A DNA stretch of 64,000 nucleotides from Perognathus longimembris pacificus (GCF_023159225.1 NC_063176.1:11420963-11484962), one strand, 5' to 3'. Positions 35,334 through 47,327 are shown, counted from the first letter of the stretch. Numbers and translations: made by a program. The notes: generated by a model from the letters alone, not told the origin.

Positions 35334-35535
35334 TTTTTTCTTTTTGCCAATCATGGGGCTTGAACTCAAGGCCTGAGCACTGCCCCTGGCTTCTTTTTGC
35401 TCAAGGCTAGCACTCTACCAATTGAGCCACAGCTCCACGTCTGGCTTTTTCTATATATGTGGTGCTGAGGAATCAAACCCAGGGCTTCATGTATGTGAGG
35501 CAAGCACCCTTGCCACTAGGCCATGCTCTCAGCCC
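35334..35535 (-). mobile_element. ID-ID dimer SINE with 17-bp target duplication
   Basis: The reverse strand reads tail, 'ggggcttgaactcaaggcct', 'gctcaaggctagcactctac', 'tttctatatatgtggtgctg', and 'ggcaagcacccttgccacta'. TGTACTAGATAACTTTT (35317-35333) and TGTACTAGAAAACTTTT (35536-35552) differ at one base. Confidence 0.94.
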
Positions 35536-35792
35536 TGTACTAGAAAACTTTTATGTTCCATTCTGGCAAATAATTTATCTACACTTGGCCAGTGGCCTGA
35601 GAATTGAAACGAGGTTGATTTTAAAAGAAATGGATAAGTTCATTTGGTGGAGCAAATTGTAAGAGAAATTCCAACACAACATCACAATCAGATATGTGTC
35701 ATTGGATACTGCTGGCTGTTATAAGCCAGGAATAGCAAGAGAATTGGAATCCAAGAGCAAAGTGGAAAGAAAAATTTAAATACATATAGCCA

Positions 35793-36030
35793 CATTGACA
35801 CCAATGGCTCACTTCTGTAACTAGCTACTCAGGAGGTTGAGAATTGAGGAGCAAGGTTCAAAATCAGCCCAAACAGGAAATTCTGTGAGACTCCTATCTC
35901 CAATTAATTAGCTAAAGGTGGAGATGTAACTCAAGAAGTACTGTGTTAGCCTTTAGTACGAAGCCCAGGGATAGCACCCAAGCCCTGAGTTCAAGCCCTA
36001 AATGTGGCACAAAAATAAAAAAATAACAAA
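35793..36030 (+). mobile_element. B1-ID dimer SINE
   Basis: B1 half 'caatggctcacttctgtaac' and 'ctactcaggaggttgagaat'. ID half diverged ('gtaactcaagaagtactgtg') with 'gagttcaagccctaaatgtg' and an A-rich tail. Confidence 0.82.
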
Positions 36031-36300
36031 AAAAATACACCCCCCTCCCACCCCTCAAAAAAACCCACACATAAGCAGTCTGAGCAGAAAAGCAGCGAAT
36101 TGAAAGCTGTTGAAAAGAAGGATGTGGCTGTTAAAGAGGTGAGTGTCATTTACAAAAAAAGAAAAGTACTACACAATAGGACAATAGAAAACATAATTTT
36201 CAGGACATCTCAGGAATTGGTTAGACCTTACCAATTTTAGACTGAGGAGACAAAATTGTAACTCATGAGAAAGATTTCCCCAGTATATGAGGAAGTGAGT

Positions 36301-37390
36301 CGTGGGCCTATTAGAAGACAGATGAGCTGGAATCGTTACAATGTTCACAAGGGGAATGGGGGTAGGATAATGAGGAACAACATCCTTTTGGAAGGAAGAA
36401 TAGAGAAACGTGGCATGGCATGTGGTTTGATGATGATGTTGAATTAGAGGATGTGGGGAATGAGAGCAATCACATAAGTGTTAGGCATAACATTGTGGGT
36501 CTATACAATATTGTAGTCAATAGCAATGGCACTATCTTAGGCAGGATCTAGTGCTGAGCAGAGACATTTAAAGAACTTAATTCTAGTTTCTGTAAAGGTT
36601 ATTGACATGTAAACTGAAATAGACAAGAACTAATATTGGAATTAGAGATAGAGCTTTGAAGAGGAAAGTTCTATTTATTTAGAAATTTCAATTGATGACC
36701 AGATGTTGATCCAGGATGATAAATTAAAGCAGTAAATTATATATTTCGACGGAAGGAGGCCAAAATTGGACTTTTATGAAGTCAAGAAGGATGCAAATAA
36801 AGGATGGATTTGAAGTAAAGTGAATTCCTACATCCCAGAATAGAGGCAAAAAATGTTTAGGCAAAAAAACCCCACAACCATTCTACACTTTATGGATACA
36901 CAGAAACTTGCAAAGCTGGAAATGAAACCAAGGAGGTAATTCTCTAAATGCTCAAAATGACTATTTGCGGTGGGGAACTAATGTTAGAATTGGTTATAGC
37001 AGTGCTGTTGATACTCTGTTTCCTGACTTATTTGAAAATTCCAAAGACAGGTCCTTGATAGTTATATTTAAAAGACTTTGTGGAATTTTCTATATATGTG
37101 ACATATCACAAGAAAATCAACCAAAATTATACTAAAGTTTGGAGACTAACGTTTTAAAGCCATAGGTTGTTTTGTGTCTCACCTTGATAATATCATTTAA
37201 AAGCGCTGCACCGCACTACAACGCATTTTCTCTCCTGAAGTTGAGATTTCCTGTTGGCCTGATATCTTAGGATCACACTCCTATTGGATGTGATTTCAAG
37301 TTTATTATTCTGTTTTTGTTCCTTTATCTTGTAGTTCTTTCCAATTAGCATAATTTTATAAGGTCATATGTACATAGCTATTGTGGCTCT
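36301..37390. other. Unassigned; possibly continuing old ERV internal sequence
   Basis: No domain or clear repeat landmark. It lies between the old LTR at 34805 and the LTR-like block at 37765, so it may be the decayed rest of the same element. Confidence 0.35.
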
Positions 37391-37394
37391 TTGC

Positions 37395-37500
37395 TGTTTT
37401 GTTTAATTTAATTTTATTGTCAATGTGATGTACAGAGGACTTAGAGTTACATAAGTAAGGAAATGAGTACACTTTTCTTTCATTCAAGAAATGTTCTTGG
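37395..37500 (-). mobile_element. Short L1 3' UTR end
   Basis: 'aattttattgtcaatgtgat' and 'gtacagaggacttagagtta' followed by 'cataagtaagg' match the older-type L1 3' end in reverse. Confidence 0.7.
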
Positions 37501-37600
37501 TGGCTTCCATTGAAAAATGAAGCACTAAATGCTATATATAAAATGTGGCACATAAATAGGGTGTGAAAATGACATTAACAATATTTTCACACAAACAAAT

Positions 37601-37634
37601 TTATCTATTCATCTATCTACTATCTATCTATCAA
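37601..37634. repeat. TATC microsatellite
   Basis: Imperfect TATC/ATCT tetranucleotide repeats. Confidence 0.85.
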
Positions 37635-37764
37635 TTCTTGGCTAGATAACTCTAATGATCAGAATTTAATTGCTGAGCGTGAATTCCATGAATAGAAAAT
37701 CCTTTCATACTGGAGACCTAGATAATCAGGTATCCCTTATTGTTTTTTTTCTTCCAGAGAATGT

Positions 37765-38140
37765 GAGGGTATCATAGCTGGTATTATCCATCACTGCTCT
37801 CCTAAGGCTCTTGTGTTGAAGACTTAGTCCTTAGCCTGTGATACAGTAGAGCGGTAGTGGAGCTACTGGGAAGCAGGGCTTGGTGTGAGGTTTTCAGGTA
37901 ATGGGGAGTGTGCCCTTGAAGGGGATTTGGGAATATCATTTCATCTTTGATTCCTTATGGCAACAAGGGGAGCCATCTCCTCTGTCCTGTGTTCTCAGAG
38001 TGATGTCTGCCTTGCAATGATCCCCTAAACAACCAACCATACAACCCTGGATGTAAGGAAATCTCCCCACTTGTGGGTTAACATTAATCTTTCTTTTCCG
38101 TAAGTTCATTTTCTCCAGCACTTCATCATACCAATGAAAA
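37765..38140 (+). mobile_element. Old LTR-like block, MaLR/ERVL type
   Basis: 'ctcttgtgttgaagacttag', 'gaagcagggcttggtgtgag', and 'gtgcccttgaaggggatttg' match the order of MaLR/ERVL LTRs read plus. It is not closely similar to the LTR at 34805, so it may be a separate solo LTR rather than its 3' partner. Confidence 0.5.
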
Positions 38141-40275
38141 TCTGACTATGCCAGGGCAGTATTTCAAGAAATAAAATTCTCTGGCATTTATTTTTAAATC
38201 ATTGGAAAATTTCGATAATATCAGCAATATGTAATGGAATTTAGAAACCATAAAATATCATACCATTGTAGGAACTAAGACTTGGAGATTTTATTTCATT
38301 TGTTGAGATTTCAACAAACTACATTTCAGTGATAGCAGTGGGAAAAAGGAAAGAATAATAAACTTATTGAATCTTTTCCAAGCCCTTTAGCTCTACTTAT
38401 TCGCATAAAAAGAGTGTGATAATTACATGATTTATATTTATTTATTAGGGTAAGTCCAGATGAAATTACGTTAGGTAAGAGTCTACCAACCTAATTTCAG
38501 GCTGACAAAAAATATCTTCTCCTTCAATTATTTAAATTAATGAGATTTCACTATGTTTACAACTGATCTTCAAAAGTGATTTGTGAATTGCCTTGCTTTA
38601 TAAATGGCTCTGAATTTTTATATCTTTTAGATGAAATTACGTCTTGTAATCACTGAAACATAAAGAAGTAAAATTTCTGCCTTTATTTCACAGCAGGTGA
38701 GTATTAGTGAAACAGGATGCTGATTTCTGGGGAGGTGAATACACTCCAGTTCATAGAAGTTCAGCTCAATCCAGCCCTTCCTCTGTGACTTAAGCTTAGA
38801 GAGATCACTTTCCTTCCTATTGTGTGTCCCTTTCCCTCCTTGTTTCTTTTTATTTCCCCCTCTGCTTTCTCTATCTTCTTTCCAATGACATAAAGACATA
38901 CAGGTAATTGCACCTTTGTTTTATTCTTTTTGTTTGTTAGATTAGGAATTTAAAGTGAATGTTGCTATTTTTCTTTTTTTTTCTAATGAAGTAGGAGTTG
39001 ACACCAAAAAATTTAAATTTAAACTAAGCCTGAGTAAATGAAGTATGTACAGTATTTACAAAAACAAAAATGGAATGCATGTATAAAAGTAGCTAGTGAA
39101 ATAAGGTAGGCATTTTGGTATTTGTTTAAATCAATGGATAACCCAGTTTGAGGTGGATAGTTCAGGATTTGATATTTGAACAGATACCGGTAACAGCTCC
39201 TTGTATCAATTTCTCTGTGATTCTCACAGCTTTCTCTTTGGGTTTAAGGAAAACTTTTACTAGCTATGCATGGTTATGTTCGACAACAATGCTCAAAGCA
39301 AACAATGAAAGGAAAAGAGTTCTTGAAAGCTGTTGTCTTCTACTGTATATTTCCCCTGAGGGCTGTGCTATATGGGAGATTCGAGCTATAAGGTGTGCAT
39401 CCAGCATTTGCTATCAATGTTTTTGCTATTTATGTACCAAATTTCAACAAAACTGGGGATGCAAAGTATAAAAACGGTAGGTGCATATTAGAGGATATTA
39501 ACTTTTACTAACTTTTACCAAGTGTGTATGAATTCAGAAATTATCTTTTACAGAGGCAAATTCTGTGGAATCGTTTTACAAATGCCATTTGCAAGGGTAC
39601 TGCAGAATTATAGGCTAGTAGCTAGGAACCCTTTTCATACTGATATCAGGAAAAGGAAAATAACTTTACAGCTAAACTATCTCTGTCTTAAATTTAATTT
39701 ATTGATGATCCTTGCAATAGTGTATAACCATTATACTTATCAATTAACCCAACAAAGTAATACTTACTAACGTTCCTATTTACAGATGAGAAAACTTGGT
39801 TAAACAGGTAGTGAATATTAGCTAAGGCCAAGAATGGCAACCATAATCTGCCAAGAATGTGAGAGAAAATCTCAGTGGCCATGTAAATGCTCCTTATGAA
39901 CTGGCTGCTGCATTTTGGATTTTACAAATGGGCACATTTATATATTTTTTCATAACAAGGTCATTTTTTTTCTTTTAGGGACTACAATAGTTATGTGAAA
40001 GTGTCATTTACATGTATATATTTGTGATATTGTAGAGGGTATATGGTTTAGTATATTTTTGATAGGATTTAGTAGGTCACACTCTATTGACTATATTTGG
40101 GGCACCATTTTGAACATTTTCTAAGGCTACTTCATCAAGTGAACAACCCATTGTGTAGGTGAGAGCAGAGAGTCCATCTCATAGATATGAATATTGTAGT
40201 ACTGGAGTTCATATTGTGAGTGGAGACTGCCATACCCCACAGACAGTCCAGACAGTCCTCTATATTCTGGACCAT
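38141..40275. other. Unassigned sequence
   Basis: No named repeat. The 107-codon plus frame 39148-39471 is the longest outside repeats but shows no domain, signal peptide or conserved motif I know, and is compatible with chance. Confidence 0.45.
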
Positions 40276-40279
40276 AGCT

Positions 40280-40540
40280 TTCTTTCTTTCTTTTCTTTCT
40301 TCCTTTCATTTTACAGATCCTGGGGCTTGTACTCTGGGCCTGGGTGCTGTCCCTAGGCTCCTTTTGCTCAAGTCTAGCAATCTACCACTTGAGCCACAGA
40401 ACCACTTCCATCGTTTTCTGTGCTTAATTGGAAATAAGAATCTCATGGACTTTCCTGCCCAGGATGATTTCAAACGGCTATCCTCAGATCTCGGTGTCCT
40501 GAATAGCTAGGATTATAGGCTTAAACCACCAGCACCTAGT
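40280..40540 (-). mobile_element. B1-ID dimer SINE
   Basis: A TTTC-rich tail complement (40280-40312) precedes 'ctggggcttgtactctgggc', 'ttttgctcaagtctagcaat', 'aagaatctcatggactttcc', and 'tgaatagctaggattatagg'. Full dimer order in reverse. Confidence 0.88.
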
Positions 40541-41940
40541 TCTCTACTATAACTTAATGTAGCTTCTTTGATGTTGAATGTGATTTTTAGAAGCATTGCT
40601 TTTCTGGTCACTACTTGAGAATTACCTGTATGCTGCTTTTTCCCACTGGTGGATATATACCAAGTGCTCATTTCATCATATTCTTAGGCAAGCTAGTCAT
40701 TTATTCAAACTGTAGTCCATCATTATTTTCCAGACACCAAAATATTTTGAATGATATGAAAGCCATATATTAGCAACCCTGTAATGGTGAGGGAGAAAAG
40801 GCATATCTGATGTCTTGTCTCCCTTGCAAATTGTAAATTTAATTTTGTCTATGATCCATCTGGTATATTTTTGAATTAATGAAAATATTTGAATGATTAT
40901 ATGATGTGTGTGTTTTGGGGTATTGACATGAATATGAATTACAGATTACTGGGGAAAAACAAAAAAAAGCTACATAAATTTCTTCCACTACATAAAAATT
41001 AGGACTCTCATCCCCAAGAGAACATCAGTCCTGCTGCTTATCCGTTTCTACTTCTCTTAGATATTTTAGCCAAATATTTTCTGAAGTTATTTTATGTTAC
41101 TGCATTCTTGTATATAAATACTTTGGTTTTAAGCTGTATTATTTATTTCTCCAAGCATGAGATACTTTGAAAGGCCATAATCTTGATGCTACAAGGACAT
41201 TGTTTACACATTGTATACTAAGATATTTTTTCCAGAGTTTAGTCTTGGTTGCAACAGGCAATATTGAAGAAATCCAGGTACTTAACTTCTTTTCTTTATT
41301 CTAAGTACAGAAGATTGAAAAAATGTTCTTTTAGAAATATTTTCATAGTCCTTAATTATAGAAACCTCTCGGAAACAACAAACTACAAGTTTAGCACATG
41401 AATAGCTTTAGAAAACACCATGATTACTTTCTCCATGTAACATTTTTATTCACTCACGGTGTTTTCCAACCAATTCCTCTGCTCCTTCGGCAGCCTTTCT
41501 GGACTTCATTGGCAGGATGCTATTCCTCTCTCCTCCTATAGCTTATGAAAATGTGTCACTGGTGTTCAGACATTGTATGCCTAAAGTGATGCCAGGGTTT
41601 GTTTATGGTTTTTATTTTGGAGGCTTGCCAGCAACTAAACATCATTAAATCTTTGTAAGACCAAGATTGGCAACCATGACTCAACCCCTGTACCAAAAAT
41701 ATGAAAGACAAATCCAATAGCAATGGAAATGCAACCTGTAAACTAATTGCTTCATGTTTTTTTTAAAAAAAATAGTCCAAGGGACAAAATTGCTGATGTA
41801 GATTTTGTTCAGTTTTATTCTTATATATTATTTTCTACCATCTGTACATTCTAGAAGCTCATTTAAATGAATCACTTTAATTAGTATTACCCAAAGCTAT
41901 ATATCCATTAAACTAATTTTATACAAACATATTGGCTTTC
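40541..41940. other. Unassigned sequence
   Basis: No gene or repeat recognised. 41455-41620 is slightly G+C-richer. Confidence 0.5.
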
Positions 41941-41944
41941 CTTG

Positions 41945-42150
41945 AGAGTTTTAATTTTTCTCCTTTTAATTCTGGGCTTGAACACAAAGCCTTATGCTTT
42001 TCCGTGGCTTTTCTGCAAAAGGCTGACTCCCTACCACTTCTGGATATGCTGCCACCCTGGATTTTGCCAGGCTTTTCTAAGAGGTCTGGCTTTAAACCAT
42101 GCTCCTCAGATCTCAGCATCCTGACAGGCATGAGCCATCAGTCCTGAGCT
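41945..42150 (-). mobile_element. Diverged B1-ID SINE
   Basis: 'ctgggcttgaacacaaagcc' is the B-box complement. 'ggctttaaaccatgctcctc' followed by 'agatctcagcatcctgacag' is the B1 half. The middle is shortened. Confidence 0.78.
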
Positions 42151-43735
42151 TTTCTGGGAGTTATTGTTGCAGATTTCAGGTCTTTTTCATATTCATATAT
42201 TCTAAGCCTATCTTAACTGCAAAGCCATACCAGGACTATCATTTTACCAAATAAGAGCCCTGAGACATTGCTATGTGTTGACATTGCAAGTGATTTTCCT
42301 GGTGATGGGTTTATTTATTTATTTTTTGCCTATTCTGTGTGTTTCTAAGATAATTTTATTACTCAAGTAATAAGGAGGAATAGGTACAGAAATATGTACA
42401 CGGAAGCATGCAGGGTCCTCACATACTGAGTGTACATGTGCTGTAGAGAATGCATAATATCAAAAACAATGAGGTGAGATCTTTTAGCTAATAGACATTC
42501 ATAGCTAATCTAACAGCCTGGACAGACTCCGTAAACTCCATGTACAAACAGACAGGAACAAGTATTTCCAAACACAAAAATGGTTCTTTTTGTTTGCTGT
42601 GATTTTTCTTTATGTTTAAGGGGGATACATTTGTGTTTTTATAGGTACACTGGAGCAGCTGCACAGTACAAAATCATAAGCTGTGGACAGGTAGGATGGG
42701 GTTTTTCTCTTTGTGAATTTACGCAAATTTGTATCCAGATACCTATATGGGAAAGGCACAAAATATTCAAAGATTGCTCTCAATTGTTGGCCTATGTAAA
42801 CCAAAATATGTTGCCAGCATTATCATTATTATGTCTCAACATACATTGATATTAAAGGAGAAGAAATATTAAATGCTCTCTTTCTATATCTGTGGTTACT
42901 ATTAATGTAGTAACAAAACTATGTGATATATGAATATGAAAGAGAAGTAATGTCACATGTATTTATTCAATAACTGGAGAGACTTCCATATTCCCTTTGA
43001 AATAAAACGCGAAGGTTCTGCTAATGCTTTGCTGTATTAAGCACATAGCCGCACTGTGCTGCCCTCAGCATACAAACAGCCATTGAGCTGCTCTCTAGGT
43101 TTCTTCTGAAGTCTGTGCATACCTGCATGGAAGAAAGAACAAAGGATCTGAACACAAGTATATTCACTCTAGGTGGTTTGAGGCAAAATTCAATCATTAA
43201 AAAATTTAACATCTAAGTCTGATTTGAAAAACCAGAAAAACAGAGGCCAAATTTTAATTACTTGTATCTACAAATTGTTTTCCCAATATATATTTTCCCG
43301 AATGCCACTAATCTGTCTACCCTTCTTTTATCCCAATCACCAAAAATACATAAATCTCTGTAATATAAGGTGATTTCTAATTAAGAAATTCTCAAGAGCT
43401 TTATCTTGAATGGTTGACTTTATAAATATAAATGTAATAATTTCAGAATGCAATCCTAAATTGGTCGGTTAGCTGTCTGATATTATAACAAATATCCAGG
43501 GTAATCAATTTAGGGAGATGAAAGGTATTTTAAGTTTCTGAGTTTTCAGTCCATGACAGGTTGCCCCCTTCCTTTTGGATTAATGGTGAGGCAATATATC
43601 TTAGCAGGAATGAGTGATGGAGCAAGCTGCTACTTCATAACCAGAAAACAAACAAAAATAGGTAGAGAAAAGTGGAATCCAAGCATCCCTTTTAGTATTT
43701 GCTCCACATAATTTCACACCTTTCACCAGGTTCAA
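42151..43735. other. Unassigned sequence
   Basis: Nothing recognised. The frame 42580-42849 has no family resemblance. Confidence 0.5.
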
Positions 43736-43736
43736 T

Positions 43737-44040
43737 TTCTTTTTTTCCTTTCCTTTCTTGTCCTGTCCTTCCCTGTCCTTCCCTTCCCCTTTCCCTTCCT
43801 TCCTTCCTTCCTTCCTTCCTTCCTTCCTTCCTTCCTTCCTTCCTTCCTTCCTTCCTTCCTTTCTTTCTCCCTCCCTCCCTCCCTCCCTCCCTCCTTCCCT
43901 CCTTCCCTTCCTTCCTTCCTTCCTTCCTTCCTTCCTTCCTTCCTTCCTTCCTTCCTTCCTTCCTTCCTTCCTTCCTCCCTTCCTCTCTTCCTTCCTTCCC
44001 TCCCTCTTCTCTCTCTCTTTGTCTTTCTTGCTTTCTTTCT
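43737..44040. repeat. Large CCTT/CCCT pyrimidine tract
   Basis: About 300 bases of CCTT repeats are broken by CCCT and CT blocks. On the minus strand this is GGAA/AAGG, directly joined to the 3' end of the reverse SINE that follows, so it probably grew from that SINE's A tail. The roughly 100-150-codon Lys-Glu-Gly-Arg and Ser-Phe-Leu-Pro frames are repeat translations. Confidence 0.97.
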
Positions 44041-44266
44041 GTGCCACTCCTGGGGCTTGAACTCATGGCTTGGGTACTCTCCCTGTGAAACTGTTTTCTC
44101 AAGGCTACTATTGCTCTACAATTTTTCCACAGAGTCACTTCTGACCTTTCTTGGGTAGTTTATAGGAGGTAAGAGTCTCAGAATTTCCTTTCCTGGGCTG
44201 TCTTCCTCACTATTCAGCCTCCTGCCTAGCTAATATTACAGGTGTGAGGCACCAGCTCCAGGCAGG
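44041..44266 (-). mobile_element. B1-ID dimer SINE
   Basis: 'ctcctggggcttgaactcat' sits immediately after the pyrimidine tract. Then follow a diverged ID core, 'ggtaagagtctcagaatttc', and 'ctgcctagctaatattacag' followed by 'gtgtgaggcaccagc'. Confidence 0.85.
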
Positions 44267-45250
44267 CCCAATTGCTTAAGAGGTCTACCTCCTAATCTCT
44301 GCAGCCTGAGGATCCCAGCCTTTTACATTTGGGTCTTTTGGGGGACACTTAATAAATCATAGTGAAATCAATTTTATACTATAGAGAATGAAACATTTTT
44401 TCAGACTCTAGTATTTCAGAAAGTCCTCTTTCACTATTTAAGTCCAGCTGTCAATACAATTTATCTTGAGCACTGTCACCTCTTTTTAACGTTCTCACCC
44501 ATCCATTTCCTATCCACCCCTTCCCTCACTCTTCATAACTTTGTAGGATATACATTGGATTCTTGACTGCATTGTCCCCTCTTCTCCTCTTGATTTGCTT
44601 ATCCTTTTCCCATTAACCCCACTCCAAATCTTTTAAGTATCCTCTATTGGTGTTTTTTTTTTGTTAGTATGCAAGTGCACACAAATGCATTAATGGAAAT
44701 ATAGTACACTAGTATAATTCCTTAGACAAAGTTTGCCAAAACATATACACATCTTTGCACGAATGTCAAGAACTGACATATGGGAAGTGCCAGGCCTATC
44801 AGTTGGATTTTAGATAAGGAATAATATTCTTTCTGTGACCCCACTATATTCTATTTACTTGAAATATAAAATTATTTATTATGTATATTAAAATATATTG
44901 CTCATTATAACTAATGCTTATAAAAATTAAAATTACATCATAAGAAAAAGAGAGTTTTCTATAATTTTAAAAATAAATTATATCATAATTTATGGAAAAT
45001 AGTAGTATAAAAGTGTCAAGATGAATTGTATTCATAATGAGCTTTGTTTGGCAACTCCTTTGCATAACTGCTTTATAATGGAATAAAATCCATATCTTTC
45101 AAATTTTGTGTCTAAATTATATCTAAATTTATCTCTAAATAATATGGTACTACATATTTCTAACCATAGTAATTGGGAAGCGAGCCAAGAAGACAGTGAT
45201 TTCAAGACTATCCTGTAATACATAGTGAGCACTTATGTAAAATAAACAAC
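44267..45250. other. Unassigned AT-rich sequence
   Basis: No gene or repeat recognised. Confidence 0.5.
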
Positions 45251-45255
45251 TTTTA

Positions 45256-45481
45256 TATGCATTCTGGGCCTTGTACTCAGGGCCTGGGCTCTGTTTCTGA
45301 ACATTACAAGTAGAGCTAGCAAACTGCCTCGTGAGCCACAGCTTAACTTCTGACTTTCTAGTGGTTAATTGAAATAACAGTTTTACAGAATTTCTTGCCC
45401 AGGCTGGGTTGGAACATTTATCCTTAGATCTGAGCCTCCAAAGAAGCTAGGATTACACATTTGATCCACTGGCACTGAGCC
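45256..45481 (-). mobile_element. B1-ID dimer SINE
   Basis: 'ctgggccttgtactcagggc', 'ctagtggttaattgaaataa', 'gcccaggctgggttggaaca', and 'aagaagctaggattacacat' give the reverse dimer order. The ID core is disrupted. Confidence 0.82.
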
Positions 45482-45801
45482 AAAAATATTTTAGAAGTAC
45501 ATTTTCATTGGTTTCTATTATTGTGCTGAGAAAAAGTAACGAATATCATGTTGTTTTTAATTATCTAAAAAATTGGGTAAACACACGAGATAAAATATAT
45601 TATACAAGTGAGCAGCATTTGGTATTGCAAGATTTCAATTTCAGAAGAAAAATAAAACACCAAAATTTCTTGGTACAATTTGCAAAATCATTCTGGTTTC
45701 CCTTGGGTAAGGAACTCCTTAGCCATCCCAATTAAACAAGATGACGCCACTGATCTGAGCAAGCAAAGGTCATAAATCAAATCTGTGGAAGTGACTGAGT
45801 G

Positions 45802-46069
45802 TGTTAGCATTTCCCCAGCCTCACGTCCTCAGCTCCTCCCACTAGCCCCCCAGATCCACCCATACCTAATGAGCCACTCCTACTCACTACCTACCTACTT
45901 CGCCTTTACCCCCAGAGAGAAGCTGCCACCTGGATAAGGTGCAGACGCCATGTAGCTCCCTCTCCCGTGGGAACTATGGACCCACTCATAAACCTCCTTA
46001 TGAACCTTCTTCTTCTGCCTGGGATTATCTCCGCATGGTCCTCTGGGATGGCCGGGACCTATGCTTTCA
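45802..46069 (+). mobile_element. 5' LTR of the ERV
   Basis: It begins TGTTAGCATTTCC and ends CTATGCTTTCA. It is G+C-rich against the AT-rich flanks. The AATAAA seen in the 3' LTR is changed here to CATAAA (near 45988), so its own poly(A) signal is weakened. An identical-length partner lies at 49534. Confidence 0.93.
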
Positions 46070-46070
46070 T

Positions 46071-46087
46071 TGGTGCCGAACCCGGGA
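46071..46087 (+). promoter_or_regulatory. Primer-binding site, tRNA-Phe type
   Basis: TGGTGCCGAACCCGGGA begins one base after the LTR. It matches the complement of the tRNA-Phe 3' end (TGGTGCCGAAACCCGGGA) except for one missing A. IAP-type elements also use tRNA-Phe, but that alone does not assign this element to them. Confidence 0.85.
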
Positions 46088-46251
46088 TAGGCTCCCCCGT
46101 GGATTTGCTCCCCAATTTCTGGGCGGTCCAAGCTGCCTCCGGGACCTATTCTGCTTTTCTAAGCCCACCCAGACGACCACCATGGTAACTTCTCCTGACC
46201 AAGCGCTCTACTTCCATCCACCACGACAAGCTACAAATTTGCCCTCACACC

Positions 46252-46261
46252 CAGGGTAAGT
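46252..46261 (+). promoter_or_regulatory. Putative retroviral splice donor
   Basis: CAGGGTAAGT is close to a consensus 5' splice site, about 165 bases after the primer-binding site, where retroviral leaders usually carry their major donor. Use is inferred. Confidence 0.55.
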
Positions 46262-46544
46262 GATCATCTAAACCAGGGCTCAGATCCGATTTTCTGATTT
46301 ACCGCAGGGCCACAGAGCCATGGCTTCTGGGCCACACCAAAAATCTTGGCGCCAAGTTCTGAGCCCCACTCAATGACCATAGCATAGGGCCACAGGGCCG
46401 CCGCTTCAGGGCCACACTCTGCGCTTGGTCCGAGACACAGTGATTGGGGCGACGATTCCATCGCTGATTGTCTCACATTTCAGCTGACCAGAGTAATATC
46501 AAGGACGCTTGGTATTAACGCCTCAGCTCCGCTAATCACTTACC

Positions 46545-46659
46545 ATGGGAGGGGCACAATCTAAAAGCTGCTCAAGTTTGAGCCCAATTTTACAAATTTG
46601 GAATATTTTACAGGACTTACATAACTTACATAACTTATATGAGCTCTCTGGCAGATGGA

Positions 46660-46724
<65 letters not shown>

Positions 46725-46745
46725 CTCTCTAAACTCTGCCTGTGA
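46545..46745 (+). pseudogene. Truncated gag-like start interrupted by a CT microsatellite
   Basis: An ATG in context ACCATGG opens a frame starting MGGAQSKS, which fits the N-myristoylation pattern (Gly at 2, Ser or Thr at 6) of retroviral Gag matrix domains. About 40 residues follow, then the frame enters the CT microsatellite, read as Ser-Leu repeats, and stops. No capsid or Cys-His-box sequence follows. This would be the remains of a gag start. The assignment rests on position (475 bases after the LTR) and the motif, not on clear homology. Confidence 0.5.
46662..46718. repeat. CT microsatellite inside the ERV
   Basis: A pure CT run of 57 bases. It sits inside the gag-like frame. Confidence 0.95.
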
Positions 46746-46901
46746 TGGGCTGGTACCAGCTTCCAAAGGTACCAATATTTGTTTAACATCTGCTTTGAAA
46801 GACACAAAGAAAGGTTTTCTGTCCTTGTTATTGATGTTTGTTAAGCTTGGAGATTCGGTTAAGTTCTGCTTGTTGTTGGCTAAATCCTGTTTTCTCTAGC
46901 A

Positions 46902-47327
46902 TTGACCATGTGGTGGACAATAGAATTGGTTTTAGCAAGCGCCATCTTGGTTCCATCAAGGTTTCAAAAACTCTTGGAGGTGGAGCCCACCCATCCCCCA
47001 GGTAATGGGCATGCCAAGTTCCTTGAATTCCTCGAGGCTGGGCAGGGATGTGGTAACCCTGCCCCCCACCCTAAACTCTGTAACTGTGGCCTTGCAATCC
47101 AAATGTGCCTTGTAATTCAAATGCTCAGTGGTGAAGGTGTCTTGCTGAGAGCCTGCCAAGGCTCTGACCAGCTCCACCGCCATTATGCCCTGCCACGTGT
47201 CTGTGTTCTGTTCATGTCCTGTCTCCCATCTCCTGGACTTTCTCTGGTCATAGCATCTCACTTCAGCTCCCCTTTGGAGCTAAACTGGTTTCTCAAAATG
47301 TGGCTTCTCCATTTCCTCGCTGGATAA
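46902..47327 (+). other. Longest open frame in the ERV, no identified function
   Basis: 141 codons starting MTMWW, with no Gag, protease, RT or Env motif that I can see. It overlaps a 101-codon minus frame. G+C-rich sequence lowers stop density, so chance is a fair explanation. Confidence 0.3.

Larger units (their letters stand above)
35076..36300 (+). mobile_element. MaLR/ERVL-type internal sequence with two SINE insertions
   Basis: Immediately after the LTR, 'cagtacagtaaaaggggtag' followed by 'ttgctatgact' parallels the start of MaLR internal sequence. 'gtgaagaagcaagctggaag' is a further landmark, as is 'aaagaggtgagtg' near 36140. No protein is encoded, which is normal for MaLR elements. 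SINEs at 35334 and 35793 interrupt it. The right limit is approximate. Confidence 0.5.

Noticed and set aside
39148..39471. 107-codon plus frame outside repeats, considered as a small gene
   Set aside because: No motif, no signal or membrane pattern and no exon context. Length is within chance for 64 kb in six frames.
43601..44138. Open frames up to 148 codons on both strands, rich in Lys-Glu-Gly-Arg or Ser-Phe-Leu-Pro
   Set aside because: They are translations of the CCTT tract in all frames.
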